A DNA stretch of 64,000 nt from CAJQQK01 sp963696075 (GCA_963696075.1 CAVOJD010000002.1:62001-126000), one strand, 5' to 3'; shown: positions 45,386-56,304, counted from the stretch's first letter. Numbers and translations: made by a program. The notes: generated by a model not told the origin, from the letters alone.

Positions 45386-48300
45386 TCAAACCGGCCGCGC
45401 CGGATTGCCCCGCCAGCGCGAGCGTGCCCCGCTGCGCGCGCCCTTCATCATGAAGCTGTCGGCATCAAGCGCGCTGCCTGGCTCCATTTCCGAACCGTAA
45501 TGGACGAAGGCCGCCGGTGCGAGCGTCACGCCCGCCCCGATCTTGATGTGATCGGCCTTATAGAGCCCGTCTTCCAGCGAATGGCCCTGGATCGCGACTT
45601 CGGCGTTGATGGTCGCCCCATCACCGATCTCAACCAGCTGCTTTTCAGGGATCATGCTGCCGTCATCGAACACCTTCCGCCCAACGCGAACGCCAAGCGC
45701 CCGCATCACCATCGGCCGGAACGGCGTCCCGGGAAATGCATCTTTCAGGACGTTTTCCGAGAACTTCCAGTGACGTTCGATCCACCAGCAATACTCTTCA
45801 TGGATCGTACACGCCGTCGGCTTGATGCGAATGCCGAAATGGCCGAACCACTCCGACGCGAACGCATGCGCGATCACAAGCACCACGACCAGTGCCATCC
45901 CGGCGATGACGACCGCAAAGCCGTAATCGGGATAAAGCGCGGCCCCGGCGCCGCCGACCAGGAACAGCGAGAACAACAGCAACCACTGCGCACCGAGATA
46001 CGCCCCGATCGTGCGCAGATTGAACCGGTCCTTCTGCGCCAGCCGCTCGAACGCCGCCGGTGAATCGGGCACCGGATTGAACCGCTGCCGGTTGGCAACC
46101 TCGCGCGGAATTTCAAAACACGGCGAGCCAAGCAGCCCGACATTCTCCCGCACCGGCCCATCAACCGGTACCGCAACCTTGGTCGCCAGCAGACAGTTAT
46201 CGCCAACGCGCCCATGCGCTGGATAATAGACCACGTTGCCGACAAACGAACTCTTGCCGATCGACGCCGGCATGATCCGGAACGTGCCGTGACCGACCTC
46301 CAGGTTCAAGATCGTCATCCCGTCGGAGATCATCGTCCCCGAACCGATCTCGACATCGCCCGGCGACTGCATCGTCGTCATGCACCCAAAATTCGACCCG
46401 GTCTGGCGCAGGTCAGGCTGGCGCACGCCCAGCCACCGGAAATAAGCGACTGCAAACGAACTATCGCCGAAAATCGTCTGGAAGGCTTGCGAGAACGAGA
46501 ACGCCGACAGCGCCTGCGCCGCGAGATGGTGGACGCCATACATCGGATAGACCTTGTCGGCCTTCAAGAACCCGCGCAGGACATGCGGCATCACCAGATG
46601 CACCACCAGCCCGAATACGAAGAACCCGCCGAACAGGGCCAATGAATTGATCAGCGCGGCAGTGATGATGCCGATGGCCGAACCGCCGCCACTCGACAGC
46701 ACGACCGAAATCACCAACACACTCACCACGATGGCGAGGCTTGCCGCCAGCACCATCGCACCCAGCAGCACCGCACTATGCAGCGCCTTGCGAAGGGTTG
46801 ATGGCGCAATCGCATCGAGACGATCGAAATCCGTCACCGTCTCCCGCGCCGGATTGCCATGATACCGCTTGCCCGCCGGCACCCGGTCGCCCGGATGCAG
46901 CGCCGAGACGTGGCCAAGCTGCGCGCCATCCCCGATCGCCGTGTCGATGTCGAGCACACACCCCTCCCCGACCGTCGCATCGGCGCCAATCGAGACCCGC
47001 CCGAACGCCAGCATGCCCCCGTCCGCCTTGTAGCCGCACAAATAGACGTCGCGGCGCACAAGTGCATTTTCACCGACCTCGATCAGATCAGCCGCGATCG
47101 GCACACTGCGCGTCAGGATGATGGCGTTCTTGCCGATCTTCGCACCAGCAAGCCTGAGGTAGAGATTGAACAGCGCCGTGCCACGGAACAAAGCCCAGGG
47201 GCTTGAAGCCGCCAGCTGCCGCACCACCCAGAACCGGTAGTAGGCAAGGCTCCAAAGCGGAACACGCTCTTCCCTGAAGCGCCCGATCAGAACCCACTTT
47301 GCAATCAGCGGAACTGCAAAAGCATAGACCGTGAAGAGGCTCACATAGGCAAGACCACGCCCAAATGTCTCAGCAAGCCCGCCCGACGCCGCGATCCAAA
47401 GATAGCCGACGTAGAGAAAGAAGCCGTTGAGCGCGATCTGTCCGAGGTAGAACATCCCCTGCAGCACGCCACACAGCCGGTGCTGGAAATCACTCGCGAT
47501 GACGGGCGCTGCAACTTCCTGCGCCACATGGCTCCCGCGCGCCCCAACCCGCGCCCGTATCGCCGCCGCCATCTTCGCAACCGTCGGCTCCAGATAGACA
47601 TCCGCAATGGCCGCATCCGCGTCCGGCATCCGCGCATTGAGCGCGTTCAGGAACTGCGCCATCAACAGCGAATGCCCGCCCAGGTCATCGAAGAAATGAT
47701 CGTGAACTGAAACCTGCTCAATGCCGAGCGTCCGCGCCAGGCAGTCCGCCACAACGCGTTCGAGATCATCACGCGGCGCAACGTAATCACCATCACTCGA
47801 AACCACACGCAGCCCCGACGGCTTCGGCAGCGACTTGCGGTCCGCTTTATGGCTCGCCAGCAGCGGGATCACGTCGAGTTCCTCAAGATACGCTGGCACC
47901 ATGTAGCCCGGCAGCCGGCTCTTGAGCTGGGCGAGCAGCACATCCCGGCTCGGGTGCGCGCGATCCTTGAAGCACGTGTAGTAGGCAACGAGTTCCGTCA
48001 GACCGGACTGCACCTCCTGCGCCGTCACCACCGCCTGCGCGACCCCGTCGATCTCCAGCAGGACGTTCTCGATCTCCGCCAGTTCGATCCGATAGCCACG
48101 GATCTTGATCTGGGCATCGATCCGCCCGAAATATTCGATTTCGCCGTCTTCGTTGATCCGCCCGAGATCCCCCGTGCGGTAAAGACGCCGCGAGGGATTG
48201 TTCGCCAGATGCAGGAAATCCGGAACAAACGCCTTCTGCGTCAGGTCTTCCCGGTTGACATAGCCAACCGCCAGCCCGATGCCGGCAATCGCGATTTCCC

Positions 48301-49418
48301 CGACGCTCCCGGGCTCCGCCAATTGGCTGTTGTCGGTATCGAGGATGGCGACCGTATAGGTTCCAAGCGGCACCCCGATCGTGACCGCCTTGTCGGGATG
48401 AAGCTCCGTCCAGGTTGCCGTCACCGTCGCTTCCGTCGGCCCGTACGCATTGAGCATCCGCCGCCCCGGCCGGTGCCAGCGCTGGACGAGATCCTGCGGG
48501 CACGCCTCGCCCGAGACGAGCAGCAACCTCAGATCATCGAGCTCGTCTTCCATCGTCGCAAGCAACGTCGGCACGCAGCAAAACGCCGTGATCCGGTTAT
48601 CAGCCAGGAACCGCGTCAACTCACGCCCCACCAGTTGCGTGTCGACGGGCGATGGCACCAGCGTCGCGCCCGCGAGCAGCGGCACCCACAGCTCCTCGAC
48701 CGAGAAGTCGAACGCGAACGTAATCCCCTGGTAGACCCGGTCGCCCGGCCGGTAGCCGTATGAACTCGGCGGCGACCCGGACGAAATTGCAGATGCTCGA
48801 ATGGTTGACCGCAACGCCCTTCGGCCGCCCCGTCGAACCCGACGTGTAGATGATGTAGCAAAGCTTATCGGCGGGCAGATCCGGCACCGGCCCCGTATCC
48901 GCTTCCGGCGCGAACGCTTCAGCCTCTGTCGCCAGCGCCTCAAGCGTGAGGGCCTGCACATCGATGTCGGCAACCAGCCCCGCCCACGGCCCGGCAACGA
49001 TGAACGTCTCGATCCCGGCGTCCTCGGCAATGAACCGAATACGCTCCGAGGGAAACTTGCCATCCAGCGGCACGAACGCTGCTTCGACCTTGAGGACGGC
49101 GATCAGCGCGGCATAGGCCGCCACGCTGCGATCGAGAATGAGACCGATCCTGTCGCCCGGCCTCACACCCCTTTTGCGCAGAACCTGAGCCATCTGGCTT
49201 GCGCGCTGATCGAGCGCGACAAACCCCGTAACCTCTCCCCCGATGTCGATTGCCGGCGGATCGGCCCGCCCGGCGCCCGCAATCTCCCGGCAATGCGCCT
49301 CGAACAAATGGTGCAGCCGCTCACTGGCGCGCCAGCGGATCGCATTGTCTGCGTCCTCGGCAACCAGTATAGAGCCGTGCGCCAGTGTCCCGGCCGGAAG
49401 ATTGAGGATTTCACTCAT
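45386..49418 (-). pseudogene. Pls/PosA-family NRPS-like synthetase, one-base frameshift in adenylation domain
   Basis: The conceptual protein of about 1,343 residues has an adenylation domain (YTSGSTGRPKG near 191; FDFSVEELW; NAYGPTEAT; YRTGDLGRINEDGEIEYFG), a carrier domain (DDLGGHSLL), then repeated membrane helices mixed with left-handed beta-helix acyltransferase-like repeats. There is no condensation or thioesterase domain. This is the layout of TIGR02353, the family including epsilon-poly-lysine synthetase. An extra A near 48763 on the + strand (one T too many in the gene) shifts the frame at about residue 219; removing it gives V-A-A-E-S-Y-G-Y, continuous with the family. It starts 9 nt after the EctB-like gene. 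Sequencing error or real break unresolved. Confidence 0.83.
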
Positions 49419-49427
49419 CGAGATGGA

Positions 49428-50729
49428 TTACTCGGCCGCCGCCAGATGTGAGGACTGGCGCTCGGTTTCAGTGGAATCCGCCTGTAGCACCTGTGAAATA
49501 GCCTGCTCGAGGCCATCGAGCCCCCGCGCGAGTTCGTCGTCGGAGATTGTCAGAGGCGGCAACAGCTTGATCACCTGATCACTCGACCCCGTCGTCTCCG
49601 CGATAACGCCATGCTCGAAGGCAGCCGCCGAGACCTTTGACGCAATCGAATAATCGTCCCAGCCAATCCCAAGGATCATCCCCCGCCCGCGCACATGCGC
49701 ACCATGACCAGGGTAACGCTTGACGATGCCTTCCAGATGAGCGCGCAAACGCGCCGCCTTCGCCTGGGTCGCCGCCTCGAACGCGGGATCGCGCCAAAGC
49801 TCCAGCGCCGCCGCCGCTGCAACGAACGCCAGATTGTGACCCCGGAACGTGCCGTTATGTTCACCCGGCGCCAGCACATCGACCTCCGGGCGCATCAAGA
49901 CAAGCGCCATCGGCAGCCCCATCCCCCCGATCGCCTTGGAAAGGCACACCAGGTCCGGCTGAATGCCCATGCCCTCGAAGCTGAAGAACGTGCCCGTTCG
50001 CCCACATCCCGCCTGGATGTCATCGATGATCAACAGCGCACCGTGACGACGCGCCACCGCCTCGATCGACCGCAGCCATTCCCCGGACGCGACATTCAGC
50101 CCGCCTTCCGCCTGCACCGTCTCGACAATGATCGCAGCCGGCGCGTCGATCCCGCCGCCTTCATCCGAGAGCATGCGGTCCAGCAGCGCGGCACTGTCGA
50201 GGCCCGGCTCGTAACCTTCGTACGGCATCCGGGTGACACCGGAAAGCGAGACCCCGCCGGCTTCGCGCTTGCGTCGCGTGGCGGAGGCCGCCAATGCGCC
50301 GAGCGTCATGCCGTGAAATCCGTTTGTGAACGCGATGATGTTGTGGCGGCCGGTGGCGCGGCGCGCATACTTCATCGCCGTCTCGACCGCGTTCGTCCCC
50401 GTCGGCGCCGGGAACGTGACCTTGTAGTCGAGCCCGCGCGGTCGAAGGATCACCTCGTTCAGCGTCTGAATGAAGTTGCCCTTCGCGCGCGTGTACATAT
50501 CGAGCGCATGGATCACGCCATCGCCGGCGAGGTATTCCATCACCGCCTGTTTGATCTGAGGGTGGTTGTGGCCGTAGCTCAGCGCGCCGGCGCCGGCGAG
50601 CAGGTCGACATACGACCGCCCGTCCTGATCGATAAGCGTTGCCCCTCGCCCGGTTTCAAAGACGGCCGGAAAGCTGCGGCAATAACTGCGGACCTGGGCC
50701 TCATTGGCCTCGAAGATTTCGGTATCCAT
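49428..50729 (-). CDS. EctB-like diaminobutyrate–2-oxoglutarate aminotransferase
   Basis: 433 residues, class III PLP aminotransferase. It begins EIFEANEAQVRSYCRSFP, the typical EctB N-terminus, with GAGALSYGHNHP, FHGMTLGALAAS, IIDDIQAGCGRTG and the PLP Lys in LSKAIGGMGLPM. EctB makes L-2,4-diaminobutyrate from aspartate semialdehyde. ectA and ectC are absent, so ectoine is not the likely product; the partner gene is the Pls-type synthetase immediately downstream. ATG at 50729, or at 50741 four codons earlier. Confidence 0.87.
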   Translation of the reverse strand: MDTEIFEANEAQVRSYCRSFPAVFETGRGATLIDQDGRSYVDLLAGAGALSYGHNHPQIKQAVMEYLAGDGVIHALDMYTRAKGNFIQTLNEVILRPRGLDYKVTFPAPTGTNAVETAMKYARRATGRHNIIAFTNGFHGMTLGALAASATRRKREAGGVSLSGVTRMPYEGYEPGLDSAALLDRMLSDEGGGIDAPAAIIVETVQAEGGLNVASGEWLRSIEAVARRHGALLIIDDIQAGCGRTGTFFSFEGMGIQPDLVCLSKAIGGMGLPMALVLMRPEVDVLAPGEHNGTFRGHNLAFVAAAAALELWRDPAFEAATQAKAARLRAHLEGIVKRYPGHGAHVRGRGMILGIGWDDYSIASKVSAAAFEHGVIAETTGSSDQVIKLLPPLTISDDELARGLDGLEQAISQVLQADSTETERQSSHLAAAE

Positions 50730-51149
50730 ACTCAAACGCATCCTTCCAACGCACCTCTACACGGCACCCGGCGGTTACGACCGGCGGCTTGCTCCGCAGC
50801 TATCCCATGACCGGGCCATGACCCGGTCGCCAGCTTGGGTCAGACCGTAGAGACCGGACCCATCCGGCGCGACACATGAGAACAACGTTTACAAGTATTA
50901 CGCCAACCCGATAGTTCTTCGTGTACGAACTGAAGAAGACGAGGTTAACAATTCAGAGCAAAGCAATTTTTCATCTAAGCCGGCATTGGCTCAAGAGCAA
51001 TACACTGAATCGTCAAAGGATGAACGCGGTGAACTTCGCGCAACACGCGTCCAAGGCCGATTTACGCGCATGAGTTGCGCCCCCGGCGCCACTATACCGC
51101 TTCAAACGGATATCGCCGGAGAGAAACTTAATAATGATAATGAGGGGTG
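50730..51149. promoter_or_regulatory. ectB-like upstream region with hairpins and a 19-bp dyad
   Basis: 420 bases without a gene. Three inverted repeats are visible: GACCGGG/CCCGGTC (50809-50828), TGGGTC/GACCCA (50836-50862) and the dyad AGTTC-N9-GAACT (50913-50931). The first two would lie in the 5' leader of the EctB-like transcript, while the dyad could be an operator. The stretch 50930-51000 is relatively AT-rich and may hold the promoter. No factor is identified. Confidence 0.4.
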
Positions 51150-51224
51150 TGGCGCTCCCTAGGGGAATCGAACCCCTCTTTCCAGATTGAAAATCTGGCG
51201 TCCTAACCGATAGACGAAGGGAGC
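51150..51224 (-). tRNA. tRNA-Glu (UUC)
   Basis: A complete 75-nt cloverleaf on the minus strand. Acceptor stem GCTCCCT/AGGGAGC, discriminator G and encoded CCA; anticodon arm CCAGA-TTTTCAA-TCTGG with anticodon UUC; T-arm GAGGGGTTCGATTCCCCT. No other tRNA is seen nearby. Confidence 0.97.
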
Positions 51225-51365
51225 GCGAAGCGCACCGTATATGTCGGTTTGTCGTGCCATGCAAGACCCAACCGCACACAGTGAATCACAACTTAATCTA
51301 GCCTGGCCGGGCCGCCACCGTCCAACCGTTTGCACGCCTTGAACCCGATCCGCCCTCGGAGCGCC

Positions 51366-53204
51366 TCAGCGCTTGGCCTGCTCGCGCGGATCCGCCACAT
51401 CATCAATCGTCACTTCGAGCCGGTCCCGCCCGCCCCAGGTATCGCGCCGAACAGTCCCGACGATATGCAGCGGCATGCCCCCGGCCCCGAGCAGCATCTC
51501 TCCAACCGGTTGGCCGACGGCACGAAACGCGATGGCATCGAGCCGCCCCCCGTCCCCTGCCTCAAGCGCACACCTGACATGCGCCTCCCCAACCACCTTG
51601 GCAAACTTCACGCGGTGCGCCGGGAACGCGAACTTCGGCTGCGGATTGCCCTGCCCGAACGGTCCCGCCTTCTCCAGCAGCTCAATCAGTTCGTGCGTCA
51701 CCGCCCCCGGCGTCAACGCTCCGTCAATCTCCAGGCTGGCTGTGTCCCGCGCAACCTGTGCCCGGTCCCTGAGGCGCTTGTCGATGAAGCGCCTGAGATC
51801 CTCCAACCGATCCCGCGCAACGGTAAGGCCGGCAGCCATCGCGTGCCCGCCCCCCTTGATCAGGATGCCGTCCGCCTGCGCCGCACGCACCGCACCACCG
51901 ATATCGACGCCCGCAACCGACCTGAGCGAGCCCGTCCCGTTGCCATCCTCACCCCACGCGATCACACACGACGGACGCCTGTGCCGTTCCGTGAGCCGGC
52001 TCGCGACCAGCCCCACGATCCCCTTGTGCCATTCACTCGAGCCCAGCATCACAATGGCGCTATCCGGGTCCTGTTCCAGAGCCACGTCCGCTTGCGCCAT
52101 CGCCTCCTCAAGCATCTGCGTCTCGATGGCCTTGCGTTCCCGGTTGAGACGATCGAGCAGCGTCGCGATCTTTGCCGCCTCTGCCTCATCCTGGGTCGAC
52201 AGCAGCTTCGCGCCGAGCGCTGAATCCCCGATCCGCCCCCCGGCATTGATCCGCGGCCCAAGCACGAACCCCAGGTGATAGGGATTGGGCGACTGCTTCA
52301 GGCCGGCGGCATCGAACAGGGCCCTCAGCCCGACATTGCGCCGTCCCCGCATGACCTGCAGCCCCTGCGTCACGTACGCTCGATTGAGCCCCGTCAGCGG
52401 CACCACGTCGCACACCGTCGCCAACCCGACGATGTCGAGCATCCCCAGCAGGTCCGGCTCTTTGCCCCGCGCCGCGTAAAAACCCCGCCGCCGCAACTCG
52501 CGCGTCACCGCAACCAGTACAAGAAACACCACCCCTGCCGCACAAAGCTGCCCCAGCCCCGAAAGGTCGTCCTGCCGGTTGGGATTGACCACCGCGACCG
52601 CCGGCGGCAGCGTTTCATCCGCCTGATGGTGATCGATTACGATCACATCCGTTTCGAGCTTGCGGGCAACATCCAGCGGCTCGAAACTGGTTGATCCGCA
52701 GTCGACCGTAACGATCAGCTGCGCCCCCTCCTTGACCAACGCCTCGATCGCGGTCGGGTTCGGCCCGTAGCCCTCGAACAGGCGGTCGGGGATATAGACG
52801 CGGCAGCCGACGCCGTGCATCCCGAGGAAGAGTTGCATCAACGCCGACGAGCACGCGCCATCGACGTCATAATCTCCAAAAACCGCAATTCTCTGTCCCG
52901 CCTCGATCGCGTCCGCGATCCGGCTGGCCGCAACGTCCATGTCGAGAATGCTTGATGGGTCTGGCATCAACGTCTTCAGCGTCGGCGCCAGAAAGCCCGG
53001 CGCCTCATCGGGACTGACCCCGCGTGAGGCCAGCACCCGCCCGAGCAGCTCCGGAACATCGTGGCGTTGCGCAATTGTGACCGCCATCGCCCGCATCTGC
53101 GGTTCAAGCCGCTCGCGCCACTCAAAGCCTTTGGCCGAGCGCACCACGCCAAGAAACGCCGCGCTCTCGTCCTGGTCGGCCATCCGTTTGAGTGCTTGCC
53201 CCAT
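51366..53204 (-). CDS. recJ: Single-stranded-DNA-specific exonuclease RecJ
   Basis: 612 residues, DHH phosphoesterase. Metal motifs include DYDVDGACSS, VTVDCGSTS and VIDHHQADE; DHHA1 features follow (RINAGGRIGDSALG; GGGHAMAAGLTV). An OB-like C-terminal domain completes the protein. RecJ degrades single strands 5' to 3' in mismatch repair and recombination. ATG at 53204 has GGAGG 7 nt upstream. Confidence 0.95.
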   Translation of the reverse strand: MGQALKRMADQDESAAFLGVVRSAKGFEWRERLEPQMRAMAVTIAQRHDVPELLGRVLASRGVSPDEAPGFLAPTLKTLMPDPSSILDMDVAASRIADAIEAGQRIAVFGDYDVDGACSSALMQLFLGMHGVGCRVYIPDRLFEGYGPNPTAIEALVKEGAQLIVTVDCGSTSFEPLDVARKLETDVIVIDHHQADETLPPAVAVVNPNRQDDLSGLGQLCAAGVVFLVLVAVTRELRRRGFYAARGKEPDLLGMLDIVGLATVCDVVPLTGLNRAYVTQGLQVMRGRRNVGLRALFDAAGLKQSPNPYHLGFVLGPRINAGGRIGDSALGAKLLSTQDEAEAAKIATLLDRLNRERKAIETQMLEEAMAQADVALEQDPDSAIVMLGSSEWHKGIVGLVASRLTERHRRPSCVIAWGEDGNGTGSLRSVAGVDIGGAVRAAQADGILIKGGGHAMAAGLTVARDRLEDLRRFIDKRLRDRAQVARDTASLEIDGALTPGAVTHELIELLEKAGPFGQGNPQPKFAFPAHRVKFAKVVGEAHVRCALEAGDGGRLDAIAFRAVGQPVGEMLLGAGGMPLHIVGTVRRDTWGGRDRLEVTIDDVADPREQAKR

Positions 53205-53454
53205 CACCTGTCCTCCAACCTTCTATTGGTATCGCGATTCACAGGCAGGGGAATTTCTCCGCGCAAGATAACTGTGGACCACAACCCTCGGCACGATCGG
53301 TGTGCAAAAAAACACGCAAATCACACAACAGAGCATATTCAATCTTGAAATAGTCGAGATTTTGAGGTGCATTCCCGATGAAGATGTTCTGATCAGAGAT
53401 CAAATCGCCGTTTCTCGCTGACAGTCCATACGTCTTGTATTTCAGGAAATTGTA

Positions 53455-54228
53455 GTGGCCGCGTCTCCAGGCAGCATTCACGACAACTACGGCGCCTTCC
53501 TGAGGGAGCTCTCCGCTTCATCGGACCCCCAAGGCCTCGCGACGGTCTTCTTCCGCCTGGCCCACACAGTTGATGCGACCGCCGCCGCCCTTATTGAGAC
53601 ATCGCCGGCGCGTCCGCTCGGGAATGCCCCCCCACGTCTACCCCGCCTCGTCGCAGCCAACGGCCCTGAGCCGTTCTGGGCCGACTTTCTGGACCTTTGC
53701 CGGTCAGGCCGCGACCTCATCACCCGCACCCTCCACATTTCACCCCACCCCGTCTCATTGCGCGAATTGAAACACCACCCCCGCCTCACAAAGCGCGTTG
53801 CCGCCCTCGAAGCCGTCCTGGCGCGCCATCATCTCAGAGACCTCTTTGCCGTCCCCGGCCTTGGCCGCAAGTCACCACAGACACTGGCCATAATGGCCGG
53901 GCGCAATTTGGACCTGCGCCGCTCCAAACGCCTCTTGACCGGCCATATGGCCATTAAGATTCTCTCCCAATTGGCCGAGCCCCCACCTGACGGTGACGCC
54001 TCTCCCATCAGCCAGCAACACAACCTCACCCGTCGGCAATTCGAAATCGCCCACTGGCTCGTTGCCGGCAAAACCGATTGGGAGATTGGCGAAATCCTTC
54101 AGATTTCGCCCAAAACCGTCAATTATCACGTCGAGAAGATGAAACGGCTCTACGGCGTCCATTCCCGCAGCCAGTTTATCGCAGCCATCGTGCATGAAGG
54201 CGGCATCGCACCATCCAAGCCCCTCTGA
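53455..54228 (+). CDS. LuxR-family transcriptional regulator
   Basis: 257 residues from a GTG with AGGAA upstream. The C-terminal GerE helix-turn-helix is clear (LTRRQFEIAHWLVAGKTDWE then IGEILQISPKTVNYHVEKM). The N-terminal 170 residues have the size of an autoinducer-binding domain, but I do not see the usual Trp/Tyr/Asp ligand-contact pattern, so signal sensing is uncertain. No LuxI synthase is in the window. Neighbours are recJ (divergent) and a VWA protein gene. Confidence 0.82.
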   Translation: MAASPGSIHDNYGAFLRELSASSDPQGLATVFFRLAHTVDATAAALIETSPARPLGNAPPRLPRLVAANGPEPFWADFLDLCRSGRDLITRTLHISPHPVSLRELKHHPRLTKRVAALEAVLARHHLRDLFAVPGLGRKSPQTLAIMAGRNLDLRRSKRLLTGHMAIKILSQLAEPPPDGDASPISQQHNLTRRQFEIAHWLVAGKTDWEIGEILQISPKTVNYHVEKMKRLYGVHSRSQFIAAIVHEGGIAPSKPL

Positions 54229-54353
54229 GCGGCCCTCTAAACGGTCTGCGTCCAGCCCCACGACAACCCGCCCGCCCCGTGGTATAGGCCGATCAAGCCA
54301 CAACCGCCCCGGCCCGAACTGCACGGGCCGCAAAACCGAAGCTGACGCCGCCA

Positions 54354-55529
54354 ATGCTCACGAAATTCTTCCTCGAACTGAAGTCCGCCAAGGTTCCCGT
54401 CACGCTCAAGGAGTACCTCCTCCTCCTCGAAGCGATGAAAGCAGACCTCGCCAATCGCCGGGTTGAGGATTTCTACTATCTCTCGCGCGCCTGCCTGGTG
54501 AAGGACGAGCGCCACCTCGACCGCTTCGATCAGGTCTTCTCCCATGTCTTCAAGGGCCTCGACCTGATGCAGGAAGCCGTCGAGGCCGATATCCCCGAGG
54601 AATGGCTGCGCACTGTCTCCGAACTCTACATGACGGATGAGGAGAAGGCCAAGATCGAAGCCCTCGGTGGCTGGGACAAGATCATGGAGGAACTGAAAAA
54701 ACGCCTCGAGGAGCAGAAGGGGCGCCACCAGGGCGGCAGCAAATGGATCGGCACCGGCGGCACCTCGCCTTATGGCGCTGACGGCTACAACCCCGCCGGC
54801 GTGCGCATCGGCCAGCGCACCAACCGCAATTTCCGCGCGATCAAGGTCTGGGACCGGCGCGAATTCAAGGACCTCGACGACAGCGTCGAACTCGGCACCC
54901 GCAACATCAAGATGGCGCTGCGCCGCCTGCGCCGCTTTGCCCGCGAAGGCGCCCCCGACGAACTCGACCTCGCCGGCACCATCAAAGGCACCGCCCGCAA
55001 AGGCTACCTCGACATCCAGATGCGCCCCGAACGGCGCAATACGGTGAAGGTCCTGATGTTCTTCGACGTCGGCGGCTCAATGGACTGGCACGTCAAGGTC
55101 GCCGAGGAGCTCTTTTCCGCCGCCCGCGCCGAATTCAAGCACCTCGAATACTACTACTTCCACAACTGCCTCTACGAATACGTCTGGAAAAACAACGCCC
55201 GCCGCTGGACCGAGCGCACCTCGACCTGGGACGTCCTCCACACCTATCCCTCGGACTACAAGGTGATCTTTGTCGGTGATGCCTCGATGAGCCCCTACGA
55301 GGTCACCGTCCCCGGCGGCTCCGTCGAGCACATGAACGAGGAAACCGGCGCCACCTGGCTGCGCCGCGTCACCGACATTTATGAAGATTGCGTCTGGATC
55401 AATCCCGTCGCCCACGACAACTGGCGCTGGACGCCCACCATCCAGGCGATTTCCGACATTTTCGATAAGCGCATGTATCCCATGACCCTTGATGGGCTCG
55501 ACCGGGCGATGCGCGAATTGATGCGTTGA
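54354..55529 (+). CDS. VWA domain protein, CoxE-like
   Basis: 391 residues. The N-terminus (FFLELKSAKVPVTLKEYLLLLEAM) and the Gly-rich middle (GTGGTSPYGADGYNPAGVRIG) are typical of CoxE-like proteins, and the C-terminal von Willebrand A domain carries a MIDAS-like DVGGSMD, with Gly at one usual Ser position. Such proteins usually act with a MoxR-type AAA+ ATPase to assemble or load metals into complexes. No MoxR gene is adjacent here, at least downstream. Target unknown. Confidence 0.82.
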   Translation: MLTKFFLELKSAKVPVTLKEYLLLLEAMKADLANRRVEDFYYLSRACLVKDERHLDRFDQVFSHVFKGLDLMQEAVEADIPEEWLRTVSELYMTDEEKAKIEALGGWDKIMEELKKRLEEQKGRHQGGSKWIGTGGTSPYGADGYNPAGVRIGQRTNRNFRAIKVWDRREFKDLDDSVELGTRNIKMALRRLRRFAREGAPDELDLAGTIKGTARKGYLDIQMRPERRNTVKVLMFFDVGGSMDWHVKVAEELFSAARAEFKHLEYYYFHNCLYEYVWKNNARRWTERTSTWDVLHTYPSDYKVIFVGDASMSPYEVTVPGGSVEHMNEETGATWLRRVTDIYEDCVWINPVAHDNWRWTPTIQAISDIFDKRMYPMTLDGLDRAMRELMR

Positions 55530-55722
55530 GAACCGCTTGGCCAGCAATCTCTTGGCCGAAACGAATCAGCTAAATGTCTCCTCTGACCTCCGGGCATGTC
55601 GCAAATTTTCGGGGCGCCTCGTCATCGATCCTAAAGATGACCCTTTTTCCCGATTAGTCTCGACCGATGCGGTGAGCCCGCAAAGAAGCCCCTGGCCTGA
55701 TACCAAGGATGGTGCGCGCGCC

Positions 55723-56304
55723 ATGAAACGCCAAATGAAACGCCAGATCACTCCGCCAAGGGCGGCAGCGCTCCTGACCGCAACACTCAGCCTCGCGCTC
55801 GGCGCCTGCAATGCAGGCCCGCTCCTTCAGACGGGCTCCCTGTCGCCCGCCGCCACCACCGCAGCCCCCAAGGTTGCAACCCCGATGGACCGCACGCTGC
55901 ACATCGCAGCGACCTCTGCCCGCGCCCAGAAATGCGGTTATTTCTTCGACCCCAACGCGCTGCGCGCCAACTTCCTCGCCGCCGAAGCCCAGCGCGGCAC
56001 GCCGCCCGAAACCGTCGCCCAACTCGGCCAATCCTACGACTTCACGAACCGCACGGTTGCCGGGAAAATCGCCGATAGTGAAAGCTATTGCGCCAGCGAG
56101 GGCCGCACCAGCCAGATCAAGACCTCTCTTCAGCAGGCGCTGGCCGGCAATTTCGAAGTCCCGCCGCCGAAGAAGGAAGAGGACCAAGGCGGCCTATTCG
56201 CCGGCTTCGAGGCCAGGGACACGAGTGCTGACACCTTCAACCCGGACCACATTTACGACCCCCTCCTCAACGAAAGTGCCACCAAAAAGGTCGATCCGGA
56301 GTAA
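55723..56304 (+). CDS. Putative lipoprotein, unknown function
   Basis: 193 residues from the ATG at 55723. N-terminal MKRQMKRQ, a hydrophobic stretch and the lipobox SLALGAC give a lipid-anchored mature protein. The rest is soluble, with C-G-Y-F-F-D and a later SESYC suggesting a disulfide pair, and a Lys/Glu-rich segment near the end. I do not recognise the family. An upstream in-frame start at 55537 would bury the signal. Follows the VWA gene with about 190 bp between. Confidence 0.68.
   Translation: MKRQMKRQITPPRAAALLTATLSLALGACNAGPLLQTGSLSPAATTAAPKVATPMDRTLHIAATSARAQKCGYFFDPNALRANFLAAEAQRGTPPETVAQLGQSYDFTNRTVAGKIADSESYCASEGRTSQIKTSLQQALAGNFEVPPPKKEEDQGGLFAGFEARDTSADTFNPDHIYDPLLNESATKKVDPE

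Noticed and set aside
49428..50729. Ectoine biosynthesis
   Set aside because: ectA and ectC are absent next to the EctB-like gene; the neighbour is a Pls-type synthetase.
51013..51279. An 88-codon frame on the minus strand
   Set aside because: It runs across the tRNA-Glu gene and has no coding character.
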